The notes under the pieces were generated by a model. That model made no database searches. It was given only the letters and a program-made list of their open reading frames with translations, and was not told the DNA's origin. Below, in pieces: positions 46,477-54,838 of a DNA stretch of 64,000 nt. Numbering within the stretch: position 1 is the stretch's first letter; each line of letters starts with the position of its first letter. This DNA comes from Croceicoccus sp. Ery15 (GTDB lineage Bacteria; Pseudomonadota; Alphaproteobacteria; Sphingomonadales; Sphingomonadaceae), in contig NZ_CP087588.1 of assembly GCF_020985305.1 (NCBI RefSeq), forward strand, positions 1,786,501-1,850,500, in the 5' to 3' direction. The translations under genes and the position numbers were made by a program.

Positions 46477-47805
46477 CTATATGTCCCGTTTAGCAGGTGA
46501 ACCGTTGCTGGCAATGCCCGCGTCTGCGGCATCCTCGTCGCGGCGCCGGATCGGGAACAGTTTCATATAGGTAAGGCAGCGCCACAGCCATTCCAGCGGG
46601 CCAAAGCGGAAGCGGGCAAGCCAGGGCGCCGACCACAGCAGCATCACCGCCATGCCGCCTGCCGCCCATGCCCACAGCGCCAGCCGGTGCCAGTCGCCAT
46701 AGAGCCCCAGCCCCCAGCCAAGGAACACCGCGCCCATCAGCACCGAGGAAGCGATGTAGTTCGTGAACGCCATCCGCCCCGCCGCTGCCATACGCCGGCC
46801 CAAAGCCGTCCGGCCCAGCGCGGGCGCGAAAGCCACCAGCAGCGCGGCATAGCCGAGTATCATCGGCAGGCGCAGCAGCGAGGCAGGGCCGAATTGCACC
46901 CAGAAGCTGACGGCGGGATAATGGTTATACTGGATGCCCATAATCGCCAGTGGCAGGGTGAACACGATGGTGGCGACGATCCCGGTCGCCCCCCACACGA
47001 TCATCCCGCGCCTGCTCCACCCGCCCGAGAAAAAGCCCATGCGGTACAGCGCGGCGCCCAGCAGCATCAGCCCCAGATAACCCGGCCCCGTGACCGGCAT
47101 GAAGGCAATGCGGTCCCACACGCTGCGCGTTTCGTGCCGCCACGCGACCAGATCGGTAAAGCTGCCCGTCTTGCGCACCGCGTCACTGGCGTGGCTCTGG
47201 CCGCGCATCGCCTCGACCTCGGCATCGTATCCAGAGCGGGCTTCGCTGGCGGCAGGAGCATCGAGCGCGGCCAGCTCGTCCGCGGGCCATAGCGCGATGC
47301 CGCCCATGATCCCCATGTAAAAGCTTGCGAACAGGCCGATGAACAGCAATGCCCGTGCGCCCAGCGGCAGGAACAGCATCGCGACCAGCCCGACCACCGC
47401 ATAGTCCAGCAATATATCGCCGAAAAACAGCAGATAATAATGCAGCGCCCCGAACAGGGCGAGCCACAACAGCCGGCGCCCCTGCAACAGCAGCGCGCCC
47501 GCCATGCCGCGCCGCGCCGCCGCACGGTCGACGAAAATCGCCATTCCCGCCCCGAACAATAATGCAAACAAACCGCGCAGCTTGCCGTCGAGGAACAGGT
47601 ACTGGATCAGCCAGCCCGCCTCTTCCCAAAAGCCCGCGGGATGCAGGATGCCCCAGTAATAATAGGGCCCCGTGCGCGCGAAACCGACGACATTGGCCGC
47701 CAGAATGCCCAGCACGGCGAAACCGCGCAGCAGGTCGAGGCTTTCGATACGCCGCGCACCCACCGGCTGGTCCGGTGTCGCGCCCCCGATGTCGCTTGTC
47801 GCCAA
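46477..47805 (-). CDS. DUF418 family membrane protein
   Basis: A polytopic membrane protein of 442 residues. It starts with RIESLDLLRGFAVLGILAANV, the hallmark of DUF418 proteins, then has about nine to ten membrane helices; FALLFGAGMAIFVDRAAAR and GRMAFTNYIASSVLM are the conserved blocks. Members are related to membrane acyltransferases and are often called putative transport or acyl-transfer proteins; no function is proven. It precedes the M28 peptidase by 28 bases and may share a transcript. Confidence 0.87.
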   Translation of the reverse strand: MATSDIGGATPDQPVGARRIESLDLLRGFAVLGILAANVVGFARTGPYYYWGILHPAGFWEEAGWLIQYLFLDGKLRGLFALLFGAGMAIFVDRAAARRGMAGALLLQGRRLLWLALFGALHYYLLFFGDILLDYAVVGLVAMLFLPLGARALLFIGLFASFYMGIMGGIALWPADELAALDAPAASEARSGYDAEVEAMRGQSHASDAVRKTGSFTDLVAWRHETRSVWDRIAFMPVTGPGYLGLMLLGAALYRMGFFSGGWSRRGMIVWGATGIVATIVFTLPLAIMGIQYNHYPAVSFWVQFGPASLLRLPMILGYAALLVAFAPALGRTALGRRMAAAGRMAFTNYIASSVLMGAVFLGWGLGLYGDWHRLALWAWAAGGMAVMLLWSAPWLARFRFGPLEWLWRCLTYMKLFPIRRRDEDAADAGIASNGSPAKRDI

Positions 47806-47851
47806 TGTCTGCCCCCTCGATTCGAGCGGGCAGCCTAAACGCTATTGCGCG

Positions 47852-48358
47852 TCAGGCGAAACTCTTGACCAGCAGCATCAGCGACGGGTCGGCCTCGAAG
47901 CTGCGCGCCTCGAACCCTTTTTCGCGTTCGAGTTCGATGGCGGCATGGTACTCGCGGTCCTCGATCGCAATCACTTCGCGCAGGCCCCGTTCCTCGGCGG
48001 CATGGCTCAATACGTCCAGCATGGCCCAACCCACGCCGCGCCCGCGATAATCCTTGTGCACCGATACGGCGACCTCGCCCGTTTTCATCGCCGTGTCGCA
48101 CGCCAGCAATGCCGATGCGACCAGCGCGCCGTTCACCGTGTCGAAGGCAAGGAAATTCTCGGTCTGCCAATGGTCAACGCTGACCAGCGGGTCCAGCTGC
48201 CGGTCGCCCAGACGCGCGCCCGCGTTCAGAAAGCGGAAGCGGCGGTCTTCCTCGCTGACATTGCCGAAAAAATCTTTCAGCAAACCCTGATCGTCCGGCT
48301 GCACGCTGCGCACGGACAGGTTTACCGCATCGCGGGTCACGACTGTTTGCTCTTCCAT
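47852..48358 (-). CDS. GNAT-family N-acetyltransferase
   Basis: A 168-residue acetyl-CoA-dependent acetyltransferase. The acetyl-CoA loop is VHKDYRGRGVGWAMLDVL (about 103-120). The preceding strands (SVRSVQPDDQGLLKDFFGNVSEEDRRFRFL) resemble those in protein acetyltransferases (Pat-type). The target is unknown. ATG at 48358 is chosen because GAAGGG lies 9 bases upstream; the ATG at 48367 is too close to it. It stands 46 bases upstream of the DUF418 gene on the same strand. Confidence 0.85.
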   Translation of the reverse strand: MEEQTVVTRDAVNLSVRSVQPDDQGLLKDFFGNVSEEDRRFRFLNAGARLGDRQLDPLVSVDHWQTENFLAFDTVNGALVASALLACDTAMKTGEVAVSVHKDYRGRGVGWAMLDVLSHAAEERGLREVIAIEDREYHAAIELEREKGFEARSFEADPSLMLLVKSFA

Positions 48359-48654
48359 GATCTGCATCCCTTCACCGGTGTTGCCACGGAGGCTCTATCC
48401 CCCTTGATCCGCGGTTTCCTTGACCCAAGCCAAGAAACGCGGCTTTGGTTCCGCCAACGCGCACGCGGCGCAATTGGGCCATGGCCTTATCCCGCCTGCC
48501 CTTGCTTTTCCGGCCAGACCCTGTATGGCGCGCGCTTTCCCGAATGGCGCAGCGGCGATTCCGCCCGCGAATGGGGAGAAAACGAAGAAAGCCGGAGGGG
48601 CCTTTCGCCATGGGGGCGTAGGTCAGCGATCGGTATAGACAAAGGAACAGGCGC

Positions 48655-49011
48655 ATGCCGCTTTACGAGCATGTGTTCCTTGCGCGTCAGGATCTCTCGC
48701 AGAGCCAGGTCGACGCGCTTGCGAACACCGCGACCGAGATTGTCGAGGCAAACGAAGGCAAGGTCGTCAAGACCGAGACCTGGGGCCTCAAGAACCTCGC
48801 CTACAAGATCGAGCGTAACCGCAAGGCACACTATGTGATGCTGAACATCGACGCACCCGCCAAGGTGGTCGAAGAGCTGGAACGCCAGACCCGCATCAAC
48901 GAAGACGTGATCCGTTACATGACGATCCGCGTCGAGGAACACGAAGGTGGTCCGTCGGTGATGATGCGCAAGAATGACCGCGAGCGTCGCGGCCGTCGGG
49001 GAGACCGCTAA
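48655..49011 (+). CDS. rpsF: 30S ribosomal protein S6
   Basis: The 118-residue protein starts [22 protein letters not shown], has [20 protein letters not shown] (about 42-60) and a basic C-terminal tail ([16 protein letters not shown]). It binds S18 on the small-subunit platform. AAAGGAACAGG stands before the ATG. It opens the ribosomal operon rpsF-rpsR-rplI and its stop overlaps the start of rpsR by one base (TAATG). Confidence 0.97.
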   Translation: MPLYEHVFLARQDLSQSQVDALANTATEIVEANEGKVVKTETWGLKNLAYKIERNRKAHYVMLNIDAPAKVVEELERQTRINEDVIRYMTIRVEEHEGGPSVMMRKNDRERRGRRGDR

Positions 49012-49235
49012 TGGCCCGTCCTTTCTTCCGCCGTCGCAAGAGCTGCCCCTTTGCAGCCAAGAACGCACCCGCGATCGACTACAAGGACGTGCGCCTGCTT
49101 CAGGGCTTCATGTCCGAGCGTGGCAAGATCGTGCCGTCGCGCATCACCGCCGTCTCCGCCAAGAAGCAGCGCGAGCTGTCCAAGGCGATCAAGCGCGCAC
49201 GCCACATCGGCCTGCTGCCCTACATCGTCAAGTAA
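49011..49235 (+). CDS. rpsR: 30S ribosomal protein S18
   Basis: A 74-residue S6 partner. It has the family core [42 protein letters not shown] and ends [10 protein letters not shown]. It starts inside the rpsF stop codon, so the two are probably translated in step. Its N-terminal Ala, exposed after Met removal, is the usual target of RimI, which is also encoded in this window. Confidence 0.97.
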   Translation: MARPFFRRRKSCPFAAKNAPAIDYKDVRLLQGFMSERGKIVPSRITAVSAKKQRELSKAIKRARHIGLLPYIVK

Positions 49236-49249
49236 GGAGGGTCTGACCC

Positions 49250-49867
49250 ATGGATATCATCCTCCTGGAACGGATCGAAAAGCTGGGCACCATCGGTGAC
49301 GTTGTCACCGTGAAAGACGGCTATGCCCGTAACTTCCTGCTGCCCAACAAAAAGGCCCTGCGCGCCAACGAGGCGAACAAGAAGGTCTTCGAAGCCAACC
49401 GCGAACGCCTGGAAGCCGAAAACGCCGAAAAGCGCACCGAAGCCGAAAAGGCCGGTGAAAAGGTTGCAGGCACCGAAATCACGCTGATCCGCGCGTCGTC
49501 GAACGCCGGCCAGCTGTACGGTTCGGTCAATGTGCGCGACATCACCGCGGCCCTGAACGAAAAGGGCCACGACATCGACAAGAAGATGGTCATTCTTGGC
49601 CACCCGATCAAAACGATCGGCATGTTCGACGTGACCGTCGCCCTGCACCCTGAAGTGCACGTGACCATCAAGGCCAATGTGGCCCGTTCGGACGACGAAG
49701 CCGCGCTTCAGTCGGAAGGCGTGGACGTTCTGGCCGCGATGTTCGAGGAAGAAGCCGCCGAACAGACCGGCTTCACCGAAGAGCGTGACCCCGATGCGGA
49801 ACCCGGCGAAATCGCTGTGGACGATGCCGCAGAAGGCGAAGAGGAAGCCGGCGAAGAACAGGCCTGA
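49250..49867 (+). CDS. rplI: 50S ribosomal protein L9
   Basis: The 205-residue protein has the N-terminal globule MDIILLERIEKLGTIGDVVTVKDGYARNFLLP, a long connecting helix (about 45-75) and the C-terminal domain. The acidic C-terminal extension (about 40 residues) is longer than in E. coli and is common in this order. AAGGAGG lies before the ATG. A strong terminator follows. Confidence 0.96.
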   Translation: MDIILLERIEKLGTIGDVVTVKDGYARNFLLPNKKALRANEANKKVFEANRERLEAENAEKRTEAEKAGEKVAGTEITLIRASSNAGQLYGSVNVRDITAALNEKGHDIDKKMVILGHPIKTIGMFDVTVALHPEVHVTIKANVARSDDEAALQSEGVDVLAAMFEEEAAEQTGFTEERDPDAEPGEIAVDDAAEGEEEAGEEQA

Positions 49868-49899
49868 CCGGCCGCTTCACCGCTTTCGCGACAGACAGG

Positions 49900-49941
49900 A
49901 AGGGCGCGGACGGCATCGGCTGTCCGCGCCCTTTCCTTTTT
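49900..49941 (+). terminator. Intrinsic terminator of the ribosomal operon
   Basis: AAGGGCGCGGAC (49900-49911) pairs perfectly with GTCCGCGCCCTT (49922-49933), followed by TCCTTTTT. It ends rpsF-rpsR-rplI transcription. Confidence 0.9.
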
Positions 49942-50014
49942 GAAAGGGCGGAATTTTCGCATGGTGCGTCATGCCGCCTTTGAAATGTCGGAACGGGGCG
50001 GTTATCTCTTGTCG

Positions 50015-51454
50015 ATGAATACAGCTGATGAAATCATTGCCGAACTGATCCGGCTTTACGACGCGGCCCGCGCCGCTTTGAAGGACGACATGGTCGCCTT
50101 TGCCGCGACGGGCGCCCTGCCCGACCGCGCCCGCCGCAACGACGGCACCTATGCCTATCCCGAATTGCGGCTGCGCTTTTCCGGCAGCAGCCGGCCTTCG
50201 GAAGTGAACCGGTCCTTCGCGCGGCTGTCGACGCCGGGCCGCTATGTCACCACCATCACCCGCCCGCAGTTGTTTGGTCCCTATCTGCGCGAACAATTGT
50301 CGCTGATCATGGAAGACCACGATGTCGAAATCGCGGTCGGCCCTTCGCGGCAGGAAATTCCGTTTCCCTATGTTCTGGACGGAGAGGCGGCAGCGGAGCT
50401 TGCGGGCGTATCGCCGCGCGAACTGGCCCGGCATTTTCCCGCGACCGAACTGGCGCTGATCGGGGACGAGATTGCCGACGGGCTGGACGTGGGCGATGTC
50501 GACGATCCGATGCCGCTTTCGCTGTTCGACGGGCTGCGCACCGATTTCAGCCTCGCCCGCCTTCAGCATTATACTGGCACCAATCCCGAACATGTGCAGC
50601 GTTTCGTGCTGTTCACCAATTACCACCGCTATGTCGACGAATTCGTCGATTGGGCAGCGCAGCAGCTGGACGGGGTGAATTTCACTGCGCTGTCTGGCGC
50701 GGGCGGGCTGTATCTGGACCAGCGGCGCGACAATGCGCGCAGCCTGCTTTCCGATACCGCATGGCGCAGGCACCAGATGCCCGCCTATCACCTGATCGCG
50801 CCCGACGGCGGCGGCATCACGCTGGTGAACATCGGTGTCGGCCCGTCGAATGCCAAGACGATCACCGACCATCTGGCAGTCATGCGGCCCGAGGCATGGT
50901 TGATGATCGGCCATTGCGGCGGTCTGCGCGACAGCCAGAAGATCGGCGATTATGTGCTGGCCCACGCCTATCTGCGCGACGACCATGTGCTGGACAGCGT
51001 GCTGCCGCCGGAAATCCCCCTGCCCGCCATTGCCGAGGTGCAGCAGGCCATGGCCAAGGCTGCGGAAGAGATCAGCGGAACCGAAGGCGTGGATCTGAAG
51101 CGCCGCATGCGCACCGGCACCGTCGTCACCACCGACGACCGCAACTGGGAATTGCAGGTATCGACGATCGGGCATCGCCTGTCGCTGGCCCGCGCGGTGG
51201 GCATCGACATGGAAAGCGCCACCATCGCCGCGCAGGGTTACCGCTTCCGCGTCCCCTATGGCACGTTGCTATGTGTGTCGGACAAGCCTCTGCATGGCGA
51301 GTTGAAGCTGCCGGGACAGGCCAACCGCTTTTACGAGCAGGCGATTGCGGGCCATTTGCAGATCGGCATCAGAAGCTGCGAATTGCTGAAGGCCGAGGGT
51401 GAGCGCCTGCACAGCCGCAAGCTGCGCGCGTTCAACGAACCGCCGTTCCGGTGA
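50015..51454 (+). CDS. amn: AMP nucleosidase
   Basis: Splits AMP to adenine and ribose 5-phosphate. The 479-residue protein has the long N-terminal regulatory part of the family (HYTGTNPEHVQRFVLFTNYHRYVDEFVDWA) and a C-terminal phosphorylase-type domain (LVNIGVGPSNAKTITDHLAV near 275, MIGHCGGLRDSQKIGDYVLAHAY, and the substrate loop VGIDMESATIAAQGYRF near 410). Start is uncertain: ATG at 50015 matches the E. coli start in length, while ATGs at 49961 and 49985 would extend it. It is transcribed after the ribosomal operon terminator. Confidence 0.9.
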   Translation: MNTADEIIAELIRLYDAARAALKDDMVAFAATGALPDRARRNDGTYAYPELRLRFSGSSRPSEVNRSFARLSTPGRYVTTITRPQLFGPYLREQLSLIMEDHDVEIAVGPSRQEIPFPYVLDGEAAAELAGVSPRELARHFPATELALIGDEIADGLDVGDVDDPMPLSLFDGLRTDFSLARLQHYTGTNPEHVQRFVLFTNYHRYVDEFVDWAAQQLDGVNFTALSGAGGLYLDQRRDNARSLLSDTAWRRHQMPAYHLIAPDGGGITLVNIGVGPSNAKTITDHLAVMRPEAWLMIGHCGGLRDSQKIGDYVLAHAYLRDDHVLDSVLPPEIPLPAIAEVQQAMAKAAEEISGTEGVDLKRRMRTGTVVTTDDRNWELQVSTIGHRLSLARAVGIDMESATIAAQGYRFRVPYGTLLCVSDKPLHGELKLPGQANRFYEQAIAGHLQIGIRSCELLKAEGERLHSRKLRAFNEPPFR

Positions 51455-51457
51455 TTT

Positions 51458-52246
51458 TCAGGCCGTAAAGAACCGCACCAGTTCGCGGCCCAGCGCCTTT
51501 TCGGTCACGCAGGACATATGCGTGCCGGGAATCCACGCCATCTCCGAATGGGGAAGCGCCGCCGCCAGATCCTCGGCCGATCCGTTGTCATCATCCTCTG
51601 TCCCGCACAGCACCAGCACGGGCATTTGCGGGATGGACAGCTGTTCGCGGGTGATGCCCAGCCCGCTGGCGGACAACAGCAGCCGCGCCGCCACGCGGTC
51701 GATCTTCATCGTCTTCATGAAGGACACGGCGAAGAAATGCCTGTCCCCGCGCTTCGCCGTTTCGAAATTGTCGATGGCGTCGATAAAGAACCCCGCGCGC
51801 CGCCGGAAATCGAGCAAGCCCTCTAGCCCCATCCCCACCAGCGCCAGCCGCCGCGGCGTCAGCCCCGCGATCACCCCGCCCAGCGACGTCCGCGAACCGA
51901 GCGAGAAACCCGCAAGGTCGTAATTGGTCAGCGCGTAATGCGCGACCACATCCTCCAGATCGTCGACCAGCACAGTCGGCGGATAGCAGGCGGGATCGTG
52001 CGGCGCGCCGCTATGCGCATGGGCGCGCAGGTCAGGCATGATCAGCGAAAACCCCGCCTCTGCCAGCGCGCGGGCATGGCCATATTTGATCCAGTTGATC
52101 TCGGCGCTGGAAAACAGCCCATGCAGCAGGATCAGCGTACGCTGCGCCTCGCCCGTCGCGGGCTCCATGCGGTGCACGGCAAGGCTGGTGCCGTCGCGGG
52201 CGGTAACGGTTTCGGTGGTGACGGGAAATTCGGCAGTCTGGCTCAT
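51458..52246 (-). CDS. Alpha/beta hydrolase
   Basis: A 262-residue hydrolase. The nucleophile is in LAGFSLGSRTS (about 122), the oxyanion region in ILLHGLFSSAEINW (about 42) and the final histidine in IPGTHMSCV (about 240). The substrate is not clear. ATG at 52246 (MSQTAEFPV) is preferred over an upstream start with an Arg/Gly-rich lead. It ends 3 bases after amn, convergent. Confidence 0.85.
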   Translation of the reverse strand: MSQTAEFPVTTETVTARDGTSLAVHRMEPATGEAQRTLILLHGLFSSAEINWIKYGHARALAEAGFSLIMPDLRAHAHSGAPHDPACYPPTVLVDDLEDVVAHYALTNYDLAGFSLGSRTSLGGVIAGLTPRRLALVGMGLEGLLDFRRRAGFFIDAIDNFETAKRGDRHFFAVSFMKTMKIDRVAARLLLSASGLGITREQLSIPQMPVLVLCGTEDDDNGSAEDLAAALPHSEMAWIPGTHMSCVTEKALGRELVRFFTA

Positions 52247-52317
52247 GCCCGCGTGCCTAGCGGGTTGGCCGCCGCCCGCCAAGCGCGCCGGTCGCCAAAT
52301 ATTTCGGCCATAAAGCA

Positions 52318-52350
52318 ACAGCCGCCCCCGCACATGGCAGGGACGGCTGT
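52318..52350 (-). terminator. Possible weak terminator after asd
   Basis: ACAGCCG (52318-52324) pairs with CGGCTGT (52344-52350), with a short T-rich stretch on the minus strand (TTGCTTTA). It lies between the asd stop and the hydrolase start. Confidence 0.4.
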
Positions 52351-52376
52351 CATGTTTCCGCCAGTGGTGTGGGTGA

Positions 52377-53402
52377 TCAGCCCTTCTTCAGGTGCCGGCG
52401 GCCCAGCAGTTCGGCGATCTGCACTGCGTTCAGCGCTGCGCCCTTGCGCAGATTGTCCGACACGCACCACAGCGCAAGACCGTTATCGACAGTCGAATCC
52501 TCGCGCACGCGGCTGATATAGGTTGCGTAATCGCCCACACATTCGACGGGGGTGACATAGCCGCCATCCTCGCGCTTATCGACCAGCATCACGCCCGGCG
52601 CCTCGCGCAGGATGTCCTGTGCCTGCTCTGCCGAAAGCTCGTTCTCGAACTCGATATTCAGCGATTCCGAGTGGCCGACGAACACGGGCACGCGCACGCA
52701 GGTGGCCTGCACCTTGACCTTGGGGTCGAGGATCTTCTTGGTCTCGGCGACCATCTTCCACTCTTCCTTGGTGGAACCGTCATCGAGGAACACGTCGATA
52801 TGTGGGATCACGTTGAACGCGATCTGCTTGGTGAACTTGGCGGGTTCGACCGCATCGCCGACAAAGATCGCGCGGCTCTGTTCGAACAGCTCGTCCATGC
52901 CCTGCTTGCCCGCGCCCGACACCGACTGATAGGTCGCGACGACCACGCGCTTGATCGTGGCCGCATCGTGCAGCGGCTTCAGCGCCACCACCATCTGCGC
53001 GGTCGAGCAGTTGGGATTCGCGATGATGTTCTTCTTGGTATAGCCGTCGATGGCGTCCGGGTTCACCTCGGGCACGATCAGCGGCACATCGGGGTCCATG
53101 CGATAGAGCGACGAATTGTCGATCACCACGCAGCCCGCCGCTGCCGCCTTGGGCGCATATTCCGCCGTCGGGCCGCTGCCCGCCGCGAACAGGGCAATGT
53201 CGTAACCGGCAAAGTCGAAATGCTCGATATTCTTGCATTTAATCATCTGGCCGGTGTCGCCAATCTCGATCTCGGTCCCGGTCGAGCGGGGCGAGGCGAC
53301 CGCCGCGATCTCGTCATAAGGGAAGGCCCGCTCGGCGAGGATGGCCAGCATCTCGCGCCCGACATTGCCCGTGGCTCCAACAACTGCCACCCGATAACCC
53401 AT
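52377..53402 (-). CDS. asd: Aspartate-semialdehyde dehydrogenase
   Basis: Makes aspartate semialdehyde for lysine, threonine, methionine and diaminopimelate. The 341-residue protein has the NADP motif VAVVGATGNVGREML (about 5-19), the catalytic cysteine in IANPNCSTAQMVVAL (about 130) and YQSVSGAGKQGMDEL (about 155). ATG at 53402 is the family start. It supplies the precursor for cell-wall diaminopimelate used by the ldcA/Mur recycling genes elsewhere in the window. Confidence 0.96.
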   Translation of the reverse strand: MGYRVAVVGATGNVGREMLAILAERAFPYDEIAAVASPRSTGTEIEIGDTGQMIKCKNIEHFDFAGYDIALFAAGSGPTAEYAPKAAAAGCVVIDNSSLYRMDPDVPLIVPEVNPDAIDGYTKKNIIANPNCSTAQMVVALKPLHDAATIKRVVVATYQSVSGAGKQGMDELFEQSRAIFVGDAVEPAKFTKQIAFNVIPHIDVFLDDGSTKEEWKMVAETKKILDPKVKVQATCVRVPVFVGHSESLNIEFENELSAEQAQDILREAPGVMLVDKREDGGYVTPVECVGDYATYISRVREDSTVDNGLALWCVSDNLRKGAALNAVQIAELLGRRHLKKG

Positions 53403-53554
53403 GATACTTGCTTTCTTGTTCGTGAATGATAATTGCGCAAATCTCCGCCAGCCCTGCCAACGGAATGCGCGCGGTAGTCAAACGCGGCATTTTGCGCAAG
53501 CAATTGCGGGTTTCAGGGGTGTGAAGCTGGGCTTGCACGCCACGGCAAACCCGC

Positions 53555-54076
53555 TCACGCCTCGGACAGCGGTTCCTTCACGGGGGCATTCGCATCGGGG
53601 GCGAAGAAGCTGCGGGCATTTCGTTCCACAGCATCCGCCAGGGTTGTCCGATCGAGCACGGCCAGGAATGCGTCCATCGCATCGCCAAGTATCGGCGTCA
53701 GCCCGCAGCCACGCTTCAGCACGCAATTGCCGCAATCGGCGGCCTGCATGCCCGGTTCGGTCTGTCGTACGACATCCCCCAGAGTGATGCTGCCGGGATC
53801 TTCAGCCAGCCAGAATCCGCCCCCACGGCCCCGCACCGTATCGACCAGACCCATGGTGGCCAGCTGGTTGACGACCTTCATCAAATGATTGCGCGAGATC
53901 CCATGCCGCTCGGCCACATCGGCAATAGAGAGGCGCACGCCCGGATTGGCGGCGGCCTGCATCAGGATGCGCAACGCGTAATCGGTATGCAGGGTCAGCT
54001 TGATGGTAAAATCTCCATTTGATGCATCCGGTTTACATCTATTTGCGTGTCGAGTATAGATGCATTTCCAATGCAT
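53555..54076 (-). CDS. nsrR: Rrf2-family regulator, NsrR-like
   Basis: An iron-sulphur repressor that senses nitric oxide. The winged helix is RLSIADVAERHGISRNHLMKVVNQLATMGLVDTVRGRGGGFWLA and the cluster ligands are the three cysteines of ADCGNCVLKRGC. Homologs begin at the residues LTLHTDYALRI. The only ordinary start upstream is ATG at 54076, inside the operator; no ATG, GTG or TTG lies between. ATC at 54004 has GGAG 8 bases before it, so a rare start there (149 residues) is possible. It is divergent from the globin it probably controls. Confidence 0.85.
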   Translation of the reverse strand: MHWKCIYTRHANRCKPDASNGDFTIKLTLHTDYALRILMQAAANPGVRLSIADVAERHGISRNHLMKVVNQLATMGLVDTVRGRGGGFWLAEDPGSITLGDVVRQTEPGMQAADCGNCVLKRGCGLTPILGDAMDAFLAVLDRTTLADAVERNARSFFAPDANAPVKEPLSEA

Positions 54077-54077
54077 C
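54021..54077 (+). promoter_or_regulatory. NsrR operator and promoter of the globin gene
   Basis: GATGCATTTCCAATGCATC (54059-54077) is an exact NsrR-type palindrome with 8-base arms and a 3-base centre. It overlaps the -10 box TATAGA (54055-54060); the -35 box TTTACA (54032-54037) is 17 bases before it. A weaker second site, GATGCATCCGGTTTACATC (54021-54039), 13 of 19 in the opposite direction, overlaps the -35 and faces nsrR. Binding would block both promoters until nitric oxide damages the cluster. Confidence 0.8.
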
Positions 54078-54091
54078 AATAAGGATCGACA

Positions 54092-54544
54092 ATGTCCCGT
54101 ACGCTTTCCGCCGACACCATGACGATCGTCAAGGCCACGGCCCCTGCGCTCAAGCAGCACGGCCTTGCCATTACGCAGCGTATGTATGAGCGCATGTTCG
54201 ACCGCCATCCCGAGGTGAAGGCGATGTTCGACATGGCAGCGCAGGAATCGGGCGAGCAGCCCAAGCGTCTGGCGGCGGCGATCATCGCCTATGCCGAGAA
54301 TGTCGATAAGCTTGAAAATCTAAGCGGGCCCGTCCTGCGCATGGCTCGCCGCCATGTCGAAACCCACGTCAAGCCAGAGCACTACCCCATCGTTGCGGAA
54401 AACCTTCTCGCCGCGATCAAGGACGTGCTGGGTGATGCGGCGACCAGTGAGATCCTCGATGCCTGGGGCGAAGCCTATTGGTTCCTGGCAGATATTCTGA
54501 TCGCAAAGGAAGCCGAGTTATATGCAGACGAAGCCGAAGGCTGA
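54092..54544 (+). CDS. Single-domain haemoglobin, Vitreoscilla type
   Basis: A 150-residue globin without the reductase domains of flavohaemoglobin. It closely follows Vitreoscilla haemoglobin: ADTMTIVKATAPALKQHGLAI, RHPEVKAMFDMAAQESGEQPKRLA and AEAYWFLADILIAKEAELYA stand in matching places. The proximal histidine is in RRHVETHVKPEHYPIV (about 90). It binds oxygen and probably turns nitric oxide into nitrate, helped by a separate reductase. AAGGA stands 7 bases before the ATG. It is the first gene after the NsrR operator. Confidence 0.9.
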   Translation: MSRTLSADTMTIVKATAPALKQHGLAITQRMYERMFDRHPEVKAMFDMAAQESGEQPKRLAAAIIAYAENVDKLENLSGPVLRMARRHVETHVKPEHYPIVAENLLAAIKDVLGDAATSEILDAWGEAYWFLADILIAKEAELYADEAEG

Positions 54545-54553
54545 ACGCTGATC

Positions 54554-54838
54554 ATGGCCGTGCCGTACAAATCCACTCCGCAGTTCGACGAGCAGAGCCT
54601 GCCCGATGCCATCCGCAATGCGCATAGCACCAAGGCAGGTGTCTGGGGCTTGCTGGTGGTCGACGAGGGGGCGGCACGGCTCATCTTTCACAAGCCCCGG
54701 CGTGAGATTGCTGTCGCGCCGGACAAGCTGGGTCTCATACCTCCGCAGGCTGTCCATCATGTCGAGACTTTTGGCCCGGTTCGCCTGCATGTGGAATTCT
54801 ACCGGGAGAACCCGCTGGACCGGGCCGACCAGTCCTAG
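54554..54838 (+). CDS. DUF1971/YeaR-like protein
   Basis: A 94-residue cupin-like protein of the TehB/YeaR-like DUF1971 family. The core is GVWGLLVVDEGAARLIFHKP, then LGLIPPQAVHHVETFGPVRLHVEFYR, with HH and E residues that could bind a metal. E. coli YeaR is induced by nitrate and nitric oxide. It follows the globin by 9 bases and so belongs to the same NsrR-controlled unit. Its end overlaps egtD on the opposite strand by 4 bases. Confidence 0.85.
   Translation: MAVPYKSTPQFDEQSLPDAIRNAHSTKAGVWGLLVVDEGAARLIFHKPRREIAVAPDKLGLIPPQAVHHVETFGPVRLHVEFYRENPLDRADQS

Noticed and set aside
48368..48654. S6:S18-binding RNA leader before rpsF
   Set aside because: A GAAAGCCGG...CCTTTC stretch near 48588-48610 loosely fits, but pairing is imperfect and I cannot show the conserved bulge.
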